Positions 7,681 to 14,666 of a DNA stretch of 18,067 bases are shown here, one piece after another (the stretch's first letter is position 1; every line of letters begins with the position of its first letter). The notes beneath the pieces are model-generated. The model did not search any database. It saw nothing but the letters and a program-made list of their open reading frames with translations, and was not told the DNA's origin. Made by a program: the position numbers and the translations under genes. The DNA comes from CAYNST01 sp964399955. Lineage in GTDB: Bacteria; Pseudomonadota; Gammaproteobacteria; Pseudomonadales; Cellvibrionaceae. The DNA is taken from the NCBI GenBank assembly GCA_964399955.1, contig CAYNST010000065.1:1-18067 (forward strand). The letters are read 5' to 3'.

Positions 7681-8730
7681 ATGAAACCAGTCTTCATAAA
7701 CAGCATTGCCACCGCCGTGCCGGACCACGATGTTCATGCCAAGTTTGTTGACTACTGCCCGCGTTTGCTGCCGGACAAACGCACCATCGGTTTATTCAAG
7801 CGTATGGCTGGCAGAGCGCAGATTGATCATCGCTATTCCTTCCTGAAGCCCCACTCGGATCCGGGCCAACTGGACGAGCAGGGCTTTTATCGTCAGGATG
7901 ATTTTCCCAGTACTCAGCAGCGTATGGCGTTTTACGAGCAGCACGCCTTTAAGCTTGCACAGAAGGCATTGGATCAATTGGATTTGAGCGGCACCACGCA
8001 TCTGATTGTCTCCACCTGCACCGGCTTTTATGCGCCGGGGCTGGACTATCAGATTGTTGAACATTACGGCCTGTCGCCCGACGTTGAGCGAACCACTGTG
8101 GGTTTTATGGGGTGTTTTGCCGCAATCAACGCCCTGAAACTGGCCCGCCACATCGTGCGCTCCGAGCAGGACGCCAAGGTGCTGGTGGTCAACCTTGAGC
8201 TTTGCACTCTGCATCTAAAGCCCAGTGGCAGCCTGGAGGAAATGCTGTCCTTTTTGATCTTCTCCGACGGTTGTGCGGCAAGTCTGGTGTCCTCAGAGGC
8301 GAGCGGTCTGGAAGTGCAAGGCTTTAGTACCACAGTGCTGCCGCAGACAGAGGGGCTGATCACCTGGCGCATTGGGGACCGCGGATTTGATATGCATCTC
8401 TCCGGCCAGGTGCCGGCCAATATTGCCGCCGGTCTACCCAGTAAACTTGACGCCCTGTTGGCCGGCTGTACGCGCAGTGATATTGCCCATTGGGCCATTC
8501 ACCCGGGCGGTCGCACAGTGCTGGATGCGGTACGGGAGGGCGCGCAGTTGGAGGAGCAACAACTGGCAGTATCACGAGAGGTTTTGCGCAAGTACGGCAA
8601 TATGTCCTCCGCCACCGTCATGTTTGTACTGCAGGACATTCTGCACAACCCTACGCGGCCGGGTCTGGGCTGTGCCATGGCCTTTGGGCCCGGTTTGACC
8701 GTTGAAGGTATGCGGTTTGCGGTGCTATAA
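7681..8730 (+). CDS. Type III polyketide synthase (chalcone/stilbene synthase family)
   Basis: The product has 349 residues, normal for the family. The ATG follows CAGGAG; a TTG 30 bases upstream is in frame but less likely. The thiolase-fold catalytic triad is intact: Cys145 in GFMGCFAAIN, His274 in HWAIHPGGRT and Asn307 in KYGNMSSATVMF. The His-Asn spacing of 33 matches plant chalcone synthase. The C-terminal GxxGxG-like loop is GLGCAMAFGPGLTVE. Such enzymes condense an acyl-CoA starter with malonyl-CoA units to give alkylresorcinols, alkylpyrones or similar compounds; the starter here is unknown. It is the first gene of a three-gene operon, five bases before the methyltransferase. The closest bacterial analogues in organisation are bpsAB of Bacillus and srsABC of Streptomyces. 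Confidence 0.93.
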   Translation: MKPVFINSIATAVPDHDVHAKFVDYCPRLLPDKRTIGLFKRMAGRAQIDHRYSFLKPHSDPGQLDEQGFYRQDDFPSTQQRMAFYEQHAFKLAQKALDQLDLSGTTHLIVSTCTGFYAPGLDYQIVEHYGLSPDVERTTVGFMGCFAAINALKLARHIVRSEQDAKVLVVNLELCTLHLKPSGSLEEMLSFLIFSDGCAASLVSSEASGLEVQGFSTTVLPQTEGLITWRIGDRGFDMHLSGQVPANIAAGLPSKLDALLAGCTRSDIAHWAIHPGGRTVLDAVREGAQLEEQQLAVSREVLRKYGNMSSATVMFVLQDILHNPTRPGLGCAMAFGPGLTVEGMRFAVL

Positions 8731-8735
8731 AACCC

Positions 8736-9446
8736 ATGCCTGATTTATCTTTGCGCAGCACTGAAATGGAGCTGATGGACGAGGCGGAAATCTCCTTTGA
8801 GGAATTTCACGATTGCCTGCAGGGTCTTGAAACCATCAATCACCTGACCTTGGCCTACAGGCCAACACTGCGCTGGCTCAGGCCTTGGCTCAAGCGCCCC
8901 CAGCCGCTAAGCGTTCTGGATGCCGGCAGCGGCGGCGGGGACATGTTGCGGCAGGTTGCCAAGCGCCTGCCGAAGCAAAAGCAAAAAACGGGCGCGCAGG
9001 TCAGGTTGATTGGGGTAGATCTCAACCCGTGGTCAAAAAAATCCGCAGAACTGGCCACTCAGTCGCCGGTAATCGAGTACCACACGGCAGATATCTTTGA
9101 GTTTGAAGTGACTCGGCCAATTGACCTGGTCATTTGCTCTTTGTTTACCCATCACCTGAGCGATGCACAACTGGTGGCGTTTTTGCGCTGGATAGACGCT
9201 CGCGCAGCGCAGGGGTGGTTTATCAATGATTTGCACCGCCATGCCGTGCCTTACCACTTCATCAAGGCGGCCACCGCAGTGTTCAGTCGCAACCGGTTGA
9301 TTCGCAATGACGCGGCGGTATCCGTAGCCCGTTCGTTCACCTCTGCCGACTGGCGCCGCTTGCTGGAAGAGGCCGGCATCAAATCGCAGGTTCGTATCCA
9401 GTGGGTATTCCCCTTCAGGCTGTGCCTCTCATGCACAAAAAACTGA
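8736..9446 (+). CDS. SAM-dependent methyltransferase (class I) of the polyketide operon
   Basis: The product has 236 residues, is soluble and has no signal peptide. The Rossmann-fold SAM site is clear: motif I VLDAGSGGGDML (60-71), the acidic end of strand 2 in LIGVDLNPWS (91-100), and motif IV-like PIDLVICSLFTHHLSD (128-143). This His-His-Leu pattern is seen in UbiE/Coq5-like and Methyltransf_25-type enzymes acting on polyketide or quinone rings. The start lies five bases after the synthase stop with no strong ribosome site, so translational coupling is likely; ATG at 8766 or 8775 are weaker alternatives. Probable role, by inference: O- or C-methylation of the polyketide product. The 3' end overlaps the next gene by 16 bases. 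Confidence 0.85.
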   Translation: MPDLSLRSTEMELMDEAEISFEEFHDCLQGLETINHLTLAYRPTLRWLRPWLKRPQPLSVLDAGSGGGDMLRQVAKRLPKQKQKTGAQVRLIGVDLNPWSKKSAELATQSPVIEYHTADIFEFEVTRPIDLVICSLFTHHLSDAQLVAFLRWIDARAAQGWFINDLHRHAVPYHFIKAATAVFSRNRLIRNDAAVSVARSFTSADWRRLLEEAGIKSQVRIQWVFPFRLCLSCTKN

Positions 9447-10618
9447 CCTCATCCACCATTCACCAAAACCTGATTATTGGCGGTGGCCCCGCAGGGGCTG
9501 CAGCGGCAATAACCCTGGCTCGCGCCGGTCAACCCGTGTGTTTATTGGAGCGCAAGCAGGGGCCACATGACAAAATCTGCGGTGAGTTCCTAAGCTGGGA
9601 GGCCGCACAGATCCTTGCTGATCTTGATGTGGATCTGCCCGCACTGGGTGCACAAAAGGTTCATGAAGTGCATCTGTTCAGCGCAGAGCAGACCCTCTCC
9701 GCGCAATTGCCCTTTACCGCCTGGGGGCTGTCCCGGCGGTTGATGGACGAGGCGCTGCTGCAAAGCGCCGAGCAGGCCGGTGTTAATGTGCTGCGTGGGG
9801 TAGCGGTACGGGACTTGAGCGGTGAGCAAGGCACCTGGGTATTGACCCTCAATAGCAAAAACGCTGCGGGTTTGCACGTCGCTACGGCCGGCCGGTTGCG
9901 CGCACAAACGGTGTTTTTGGCCAGCGGCAAGCACGACTTGCGCAACTGGCGGCGCACGCAGGCCTCGGCCTCTGCCAAGGGGTCAGACCTGATAGGCCTT
10001 AAAATGCACCTGCGCCTTGCGCCCGCGCAGCAGCAAATTCTGCAGGACCGTGTTGAAGTGCACCTGTTTGACGGCGGCTACGCCGGGCTGCAATTGATAT
10101 CGCAGGACACGGCCAACCTTTGTTTTTTGATCAGCAAGGGTGTTTATTCATCCTGTAATAAAGACTGGGGCCGTGTGCTGGCCTGGCTTGCTGCTACGTC
10201 ATCGCATATGCGGGACCGCTTGCAGGGCGCGGTTGAGCTTTGGCCGCAACCCCTGGCGGTATCCGGCGTGCCTTACGGCTATCTGCACCCGGCAAAGGCC
10301 GCTACACCGGGGTTGTTCCGCGTGGGGGACCAGGCGGCGGTGATACCGTCTTTGGCCGGGGACGGCATGGCCATTGCCCTGCACCTTGGCTGTCTGGCGG
10401 CGCGTGTGCACGCCGAAGGCGGCACCTCTGCCGGTTATCAACAGCAGGCGCTGAAGGATGTTGAAAGCCCGGTGCAGTCGGCACAGACGCTGTCGTGGCT
10501 GTTCTCCGGGGAAATAGGCAGGCGGGCAGCGTTTGCCGCATCCCGTTTGTGGCCAGGGCTGGTGACCAGTGCTATCTCGCTTACACGTATGGAGGCGGTC
10601 CAGGGGCGAGCCGTTTGA
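9431..10618 (+). CDS. FAD-dependent oxidoreductase, geranylgeranyl-reductase/aromatic-hydroxylase-like
   Basis: With the ATG at 9431 the product has 395 residues; a GTG at 9401 would add ten. I prefer the ATG because the dinucleotide-binding motif NLIIGGGPAGAAAAITLARA then lies at the usual distance from the N-terminus (13-32). Other family marks are the conserved ICGEFLS segment (49-55), GLSRRLMDEALL (99-110) and the second FAD-contact motif GDQAAVIPSLAGDGMAIAL (299-317). These are typical of the group containing geranylgeranyl reductases and flavin hydroxylases, so it could either reduce or hydroxylate the methylated polyketide. The gene overlaps the methyltransferase by 16 bases, which implies co-translation. 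Its stop codon directly abuts the convergent FHA gene's stop codon, with no spacer. Confidence 0.87.
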   Translation: MHKKLTSSTIHQNLIIGGGPAGAAAAITLARAGQPVCLLERKQGPHDKICGEFLSWEAAQILADLDVDLPALGAQKVHEVHLFSAEQTLSAQLPFTAWGLSRRLMDEALLQSAEQAGVNVLRGVAVRDLSGEQGTWVLTLNSKNAAGLHVATAGRLRAQTVFLASGKHDLRNWRRTQASASAKGSDLIGLKMHLRLAPAQQQILQDRVEVHLFDGGYAGLQLISQDTANLCFLISKGVYSSCNKDWGRVLAWLAATSSHMRDRLQGAVELWPQPLAVSGVPYGYLHPAKAATPGLFRVGDQAAVIPSLAGDGMAIALHLGCLAARVHAEGGTSAGYQQQALKDVESPVQSAQTLSWLFSGEIGRRAAFAASRLWPGLVTSAISLTRMEAVQGRAV

Positions 10619-11158
10619 CTACCCCCAAAAAAACCACCCGCAGAGCAGCCCCACCAAACTACCCGCAGCAAAGCCCAGGTAACCCAAAGCGGAGTTTGGC
10701 TTCTCTACTTGGGGTGTTGTGGCGGCCATGCCACGCGCGGGAATGCCAGCGGGTTGTTGCAGTATCTTTTGGGCCTCGCCAGGTCGCAGGTAAACCGTGC
10801 TGTCGGCGCTGGCAGTATCGTCATTGGCAGTGACTGACGGTGCAGAGACGGCAGTCAAACTGCGCTGCTCACTAAGCTTTACCACCAGGGTGAACTTGCC
10901 GATACGCAGCCCGTCGTTGGCGGACAAGCCGGCCTGCTCAATGCGTTGGCCGTTCAAGTAGGTGCCGTTACCGCTGTCCAAATCGGTGATTTGTAAATTG
11001 TGGTTATACGCTGTCAATTTGGCGTGGTGGCGAGATACACCGGCGTTGTCCAATTGAATATGACAGTCGCGTCCGCGACCAATCAGCACCTCCGGCTCAC
11101 TGAATGCGTAGTTTTGCAACTCCGTGCCGTTGATGAATACCCCTACACTCAAATACAT
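10619..11158 (-). CDS. FHA-domain protein with C-terminal membrane anchor
   Basis: The product has 179 residues. Residues 1-95 form a forkhead-associated phosphothreonine-binding domain with all recognition residues visible: EVLIGRGRDCHI (Arg28/Arg30), VSRHHAKL (Ser42, Arg43, His45) and DSGNGTYLNGQRI (Asn64, Asn69). A disordered Ala/Thr/Pro/Gln-rich linker follows. A hydrophobic tail with glycines (YLGFAAGSLVGLLCGWFFWG, the last 20 residues) ends the protein, giving a tail-anchored topology with the FHA domain in the cytoplasm. It should dock a threonine-phosphorylated partner to the inner membrane, but no kinase or phosphatase gene is in this window. The ATG is preceded by a weak AAGAAG. The gene runs convergent to the polyketide operon, and the two stop codons are immediately adjacent. 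Confidence 0.88.
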   Translation of the reverse strand: MYLSVGVFINGTELQNYAFSEPEVLIGRGRDCHIQLDNAGVSRHHAKLTAYNHNLQITDLDSGNGTYLNGQRIEQAGLSANDGLRIGKFTLVVKLSEQRSLTAVSAPSVTANDDTASADSTVYLRPGEAQKILQQPAGIPARGMAATTPQVEKPNSALGYLGFAAGSLVGLLCGWFFWG

Positions 11159-11351
11159 ATCAGGTTGCTTCTTGCAAAATGGGTGGCGGATGATATCACA
11201 GCGCCGTTCGTGGTGAGCCCTGCTTCAGGCCGGGTTGCGCCAACAGTGAAGAGTAATTCACATTTAAAGGGTGTTACGAAAGGTGCAGGCCATTCGCGGG
11301 CGGCTGGCCTATATGGCCCGGCGGGCTATTACCTTGGCCCGTCGTTGATCC

Positions 11352-11373
11352 CCGCGCAGCTTGAGCTGCGCGG
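11352..11373. repeat. 9-bp hairpin downstream of the outer-membrane barrel gene
   Basis: CCGCGCAGC and GCTGCGCGG are perfect complements around a TTGA loop. It lies about 20 bases beyond the - strand stop at 11392. No T-run follows on either strand, so it may mark a 3' end or pause site but is not a classic intrinsic terminator. Confidence 0.45.
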
Positions 11374-11391
11374 ATGGCAGTCATGGGTGGC

Positions 11392-12396
11392 TTAATATTC
11401 TTCATTGTATATCAGGCCCAGGCTGGCTCCGCTTAATGCGCTGCCGGTATTTACAATGATGCTGGCGCCTATGTTTTTAAGCCAGGAAAAGCCGCCGGGA
11501 GTTTCAAATACCCAGCCCAGGTCAAACTGGTAATAGTGGCGTGTTCCCAATGCCTCCACTACGTCGCCACCTACATCCACCCGACGGCTGATTAACCGAA
11601 CATTATTGGCTCTGTTAAATACCGGCGAGAGGTGGCGGCGCACGGTGACGCCGTTGGTCCAGCTCCAGGTTTCTGGCGCGGCGTCTTCAAGGTTGCTGCC
11701 CGAGCTCAATGTGCGCCCATGATAGTAGCTGTAGGTGGTCTGCAGCTCCCAGGGCACGCCACGCGTTTCACTGGTGTAGTTCAAGCGCCCCCGCCACTCG
11801 CCAATCAGCACCCGTGCACGCGCATCGTCGGGCAGCTCATCCAGTAACTCCAGGGTCTCGCTACCCGGCTCCAATTGATTGTCGTATTGGTTGAGGTGCG
11901 CGCCCAGCCCTGCAGTGGCGGTAAGCTTGTCGTTGACTTTGAATGACACGCCGTATTCCGCATAGGCTCCGTAAACCTGGGCCAGTGTGCGGTCGGAGTC
12001 TGGGCCGGCGGGTACATTTTCCTGCACCATGGATAAATAGCTCAGCCCGGCGCTTGCGTGGTTTCTGAGGCGGTCTTCCTCGGGTGACAGTTGCCAGCGG
12101 CCGGGCAGGGCATAGGTGGTGACACTGCGCTGTCGCTCTACGGTTTCTTCATCGCCAAATTGCTCATCCACCAAACCAAAAAACGCGTCCGGGTCAAAGG
12201 TGTGCAAGCCAAATGTAATGGCTTCTGTGTCTGTCAGAACCAAGTAGGCTGCAAAGGCAGATCGGGCCTGTTGAGCCGGAGAGCTGCCAAACTCCACCTG
12301 AGCTTTGGGCTGAGTTGAGCAGAAGACGACGAATGGCCCAATCAGCCACCTTAACCGGTGCAGAAGCGCGGGCAAGCCGCATTTTAGCGCTGACAT
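11392..12396 (-). CDS. Outer-membrane beta-barrel protein, possibly solitary autotransporter-like barrel
   Basis: The product has 334 residues with an N-terminal export signal (WLIGPFVVFCSTQPKAQ, cut near residue 33). The rest is dominated by amphipathic strands and tight turns: AYLVLTDTEAITFGLHTFDP, VYGAYAEYGVSFKVNDKLTA, WELQTTYSYYHGRTL, RHYYQFDLGWVFET. It ends in LIYNEEY with a terminal aromatic residue, as barrels do. The start LVLTDTEAITFG and the overall length recall the family named solitary outer-membrane autotransporter beta-barrel, known from Vibrio; I hold this only moderately. There is no passenger domain. The ribosome site before the ATG is weak. Substrate and role are unknown. 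It lies 233 bases upstream of the FHA gene on the same strand, so the two may be separate units. Confidence 0.7.
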   Translation of the reverse strand: MSALKCGLPALLHRLRWLIGPFVVFCSTQPKAQVEFGSSPAQQARSAFAAYLVLTDTEAITFGLHTFDPDAFFGLVDEQFGDEETVERQRSVTTYALPGRWQLSPEEDRLRNHASAGLSYLSMVQENVPAGPDSDRTLAQVYGAYAEYGVSFKVNDKLTATAGLGAHLNQYDNQLEPGSETLELLDELPDDARARVLIGEWRGRLNYTSETRGVPWELQTTYSYYHGRTLSSGSNLEDAAPETWSWTNGVTVRRHLSPVFNRANNVRLISRRVDVGGDVVEALGTRHYYQFDLGWVFETPGGFSWLKNIGASIIVNTGSALSGASLGLIYNEEY

Positions 12397-13083
12397 CTTT
12401 AAGGTTTGCCTTACTAGTTGCAGTTGTCACATTAGTTGCTACCTATTCAGCTCATTCTGTGGCGGGACACCTGGGGGATTGAGTTGAGTAGTTACCGCTG
12501 GTTTTACGCAAGTAATTCATTTTGATAGCAGTGTGACCGCGGTTTACCAAACAGGGCGTTTGGCAGGGGGGGAATTCGGAAAGGCTGCACGTTGGTGGTG
12601 AGTTCAGTCTTATTCCGGTTATAAGCCGGCTTTTGTTAAGTACTTCTTGTAGCAAACAACTGCCGTAGAAGTTTGTTATCATCCCGCGCAGACTGGCTTT
12701 TGCTCATGCCGGTCTACTCACAACACATAGATGTTACTTCAGGGCATCTCTCAAACTTGCTTACGGTCTAGGGCCTGCAAAAATTGCAGCCGCAAGGGGT
12801 GCGCTGCAGTTGGGCGAGACGGCCTTCTACTGGTTGCTCACGCGGGCCAGGTAGGGGCAAGAGCACGCAGCGTTAAGCTTTGCTCGCCGAAGCCATTCGG
12901 CGGCAGGAAATTCCAGATGCTTGGAAGGGCGCATTTTGAGGCGTTACGGCGGCGTTACCTGGCTTGCCAGGGGCAATCCGCCTTCACCCGCAATTGGTGC
13001 TTTGCCGTACTGCCGCACCAATTGCGCAAGACCACAAGCAAATTTGAGCGATGCTCATAATAAAAAACCATTAGGAAACGACC
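12397..13083. other. 690-base region without a supported gene, with two perfect hairpins
   Basis: No frame here has both a ribosome site and protein-like composition; the + strand frame 12731-13060 is Arg/Cys-rich and unlike its neighbours. Two perfect hairpins stand out: CGCCGAA-gcca-TTCGGCG (12885-12902), and CGCAATTGGTGC (12989-13000) pairing with GCACCAATTGCG (13015-13026) around a 14-base loop. The latter lies 58 bases before the cytochrome gene's ATG and could be in its leader. The left half must hold the promoter of the - strand barrel gene and the right half that of the cytochrome gene. I looked for integron, riboswitch and insertion-sequence marks and found none I can support. Confidence 0.5.
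12989..13026. repeat. Perfect 12-bp inverted repeat upstream of the cytochrome lipoprotein gene
   Basis: The arms CGCAATTGGTGC (12989-13000) and GCACCAATTGCG (13015-13026) flank the 14-base loop TTTGCCGTACTGCC. No T-run follows, so it is not a typical terminator. It may be an operator-like dyad or a leader hairpin for the gene starting at 13084. Confidence 0.55.
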
Positions 13084-14493
13084 ATGAAAAGCTCCCTCTA
13101 CCCGCTAAAGCGGCCGTATTTATTGCATCCCACCGCCCTGGCACTGATGGCCTTTACCTTGAGCGCCTGTGGCGGCTCAGGCAAGCCGGTTACTCCACCG
13201 GACGGTTCAAGCTCCTCCAGTTCCAGCAGTTCATCTTCCAGCAGTTCATCTTCCAGCAGTTCATCNNNNNNNNNNNNNNNNNNNNNNNNNNNNNNNNNNN
13301 NNNNNNNNNNNNNNNNNNNNNNNNNNNNNNNNNNNNNNNNNNNNNNNNNNNNNNNNNNNNNNNNNTCAAGTTCAAGCAGCTCGTCGGGCGCCGCCTCCGC
13401 TTGTGCGGATGTACTCTTCTGCGACGATTTTGAAATGGGCACTGCGGGGGCAGCGCCGCAGGCACCATGGTCTGTAACCGGGTCAATTGAGTTAAGCCGC
13501 GAGCAGGCGTTCAGCGGCGAGCAGTCCATCAAGGTGAGCGGTGCTGGCGGCGGCTACAACCGCAACTTTGCGTCGCTCAGCCTTGCTGATCTGGGCGATG
13601 CGTCCACCCAGCTTTACGGGCGCATGATGGTGAACCTGAGCGGTGAGAACGCCAACGGCGGCGACTTTACCTTTGCCGAGGCAGACGGACCGGTGCAAAG
13701 CGACGTTGGCGCACCCGAGGGCACCACCGTGATGTACCGTGCACGTTTGGACGGCGGTACCGATCACCTAATGGCCAACTACGAGACCAACAATAACTGG
13801 GCGACCGACTGCTGGAAGCAGCCCAGCTCCCCGGTAGCCAGCGAATACATCTTGCCCAAAGACCAGTGGGCCTGTGTGGAGTGGCATTTTGATGCAGAAG
13901 CCGACGAGCTGGTGTACTACCTGAACGGCAATGAACTGACGGAGATCCGTGTAAAAGGCACTGGCGACGGTTGTGTTGGCAATGTGCAAGATGGCGTATG
14001 GTCTGCGCCGCAACACTTTGCGCAGTTGCACCTGGGTATAGAGCAGTACCACGGCACCTCGCAGGCCCGCACCATGTTCATTGACGATGTGCAGGTCAAT
14101 GACCGCTACATTGGCTGTCCGGATCTTCCCACACAGGAGCCAGGTGCAGGCTCCTCCAGCAGTTCCTCGTCAAGCTCCAGCTCTTCAAGCAGCTCAAGTT
14201 CTTCCAGTAGTTCCAGCTCCTCCAGCAGTTCGTCTGGTGGCGTTGCGGTAACAGGCAATGCAGAGATGGGGCGTATATTGTTTGGAATGCTGTGCACAGG
14301 CTGCCACGCGGACAACGGCGACGGGACTTTTGCGCCCAGGGTCATTGACGTCAATAATTTGCGCAGAACTACCCTGGATGATTTGGCCGCCTATATCGAG
14401 GCAGAAATGCCTCGCCCAACGCGTACCAACTGTGTTGGTAGCTGTGCAGAAGATACGGCTGCATTTTTGAAAACCTACGTTACCTCGCCTTAA
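13084..14493 (+). CDS. Lipoprotein: polyserine / Cip1-like lectin fold / polyserine / cytochrome c, interrupted by gap
   Basis: AGGA precedes the ATG. Residues 1-28 are a lipoprotein signal with lipobox LSAC (Cys29 lipidated), then GGSGKPVTPPDG and at least 19 serines running into the 100-N gap, then 7 more. Next is a domain of about 230 residues beginning ACADVLFCDDFEMG, with strands such as QLYGRMMVNLSGENANGGDF, VMYRARLDGG, WACVEWHFDAEADELVYYLN and MFIDDVQVNDRYIGC. It resembles Cip1-like, polysaccharide-associated jelly-roll domains. A second linker of 28 serines leads to a small class I cytochrome c domain: heme motif CTGCH (14293-14307) and a likely axial Met in EMPRPTR. A CVGSC pair near the C-terminus may form a disulfide. 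The architecture suggests an outer-membrane-anchored electron carrier that touches polysaccharide, similar in idea to polyserine cytochrome proteins of Cellvibrio/Saccharophagus. Frame across the gap is not proven. Confidence 0.85.
   Translation: MKSSLYPLKRPYLLHPTALALMAFTLSACGGSGKPVTPPDGSSSSSSSSSSSSSSSSSSSXXXXXXXXXXXXXXXXXXXXXXXXXXXXXXXXXXSSSSSSSGAASACADVLFCDDFEMGTAGAAPQAPWSVTGSIELSREQAFSGEQSIKVSGAGGGYNRNFASLSLADLGDASTQLYGRMMVNLSGENANGGDFTFAEADGPVQSDVGAPEGTTVMYRARLDGGTDHLMANYETNNNWATDCWKQPSSPVASEYILPKDQWACVEWHFDAEADELVYYLNGNELTEIRVKGTGDGCVGNVQDGVWSAPQHFAQLHLGIEQYHGTSQARTMFIDDVQVNDRYIGCPDLPTQEPGAGSSSSSSSSSSSSSSSSSSSSSSSSSSSSGGVAVTGNAEMGRILFGMLCTGCHADNGDGTFAPRVIDVNNLRRTTLDDLAAYIEAEMPRPTRTNCVGSCAEDTAAFLKTYVTSP
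13207..13265 (+). repeat. Polyserine tract 1 of the cytochrome lipoprotein
   Basis: Nineteen serine codons are visible before the gap. The last 45 bases are a perfect 15-base unit TTCCAGCAGTTCATC repeated three times (13221-13265), which then enters the N run. Seven more serines follow the gap at 13366-13386. Confidence 0.92.
13266..13365. other. Assembly gap, 100 N
   Basis: There are exactly 100 unknown bases inside the first polyserine linker of the cytochrome lipoprotein. Both flanks encode serine on the + strand, so unlike the first gap this one most likely lies within one gene. The true linker length, and whether anything other than serine is missing, cannot be known from here. Confidence 0.97.
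14152..14235 (+). repeat. Polyserine tract 2 (28 Ser) of the cytochrome lipoprotein
   Basis: Twenty-eight consecutive serine codons use all six codons (TCC, TCG, TCA, TCT, AGC, AGT) without a regular nucleotide period. This contrasts with the tandemly repeated tracts at both gaps, and this tract assembled without a break. Confidence 0.92.
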
Positions 14494-14505
14494 AGGCCTG
14501 CCGGT

Positions 14506-14528
14506 AGCCTGGGCTTGGCTCCCAGGCT
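14506..14528 (+). terminator. Hairpin after the cytochrome gene
   Basis: AGCCTGGG (14506-14513) pairs with CCCAGGCT (14521-14528) around a 7-base loop, 13 bases after the stop. It lacks a T-run and probably stabilises the 3' end ahead of the true terminator at 14542. Confidence 0.45.
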
Positions 14529-14541
14529 GGCCACTCGCACT

Positions 14542-14575
14542 GCCGCGCCGCCCGCAAGGGCCGCGCGGCTTTTTT
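14542..14575 (+). terminator. Rho-independent terminator after the cytochrome gene
   Basis: The stem GCCGCGC / GCGCGGC is extended, after one C-C mismatch, by GCCC / GGGC and closed with a GCAA (GNRA-type) tetraloop (14554-14557). Six T follow at 14570-14575. It separates the cytochrome gene from yfbR. Confidence 0.93.
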
Positions 14576-14666
14576 ATGCCCGCCGATTCCTGCGCCGTTC
14601 GCCGCTTGCCAACTATTGCATTATCATCTGGCTCTTTGACGAACCTTTCCTGCTGCAGGAGCTGCC

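Noticed and set aside
12809..12878. Integron attC-like heptamers (GTTGGGC at 12809-12815, GTTAAGC at 12872-12878)
   Set aside because: No RYYYAAC partner at a suitable distance, no extended imperfect dyad and no integrase, so there is no support for a cassette site.
12731..13060. 109-residue + strand frame before the cytochrome gene
   Set aside because: Its composition is Arg/Cys-rich and unlike its neighbours, with no ribosome site. It overlaps two perfect hairpins and has no recognisable domain.
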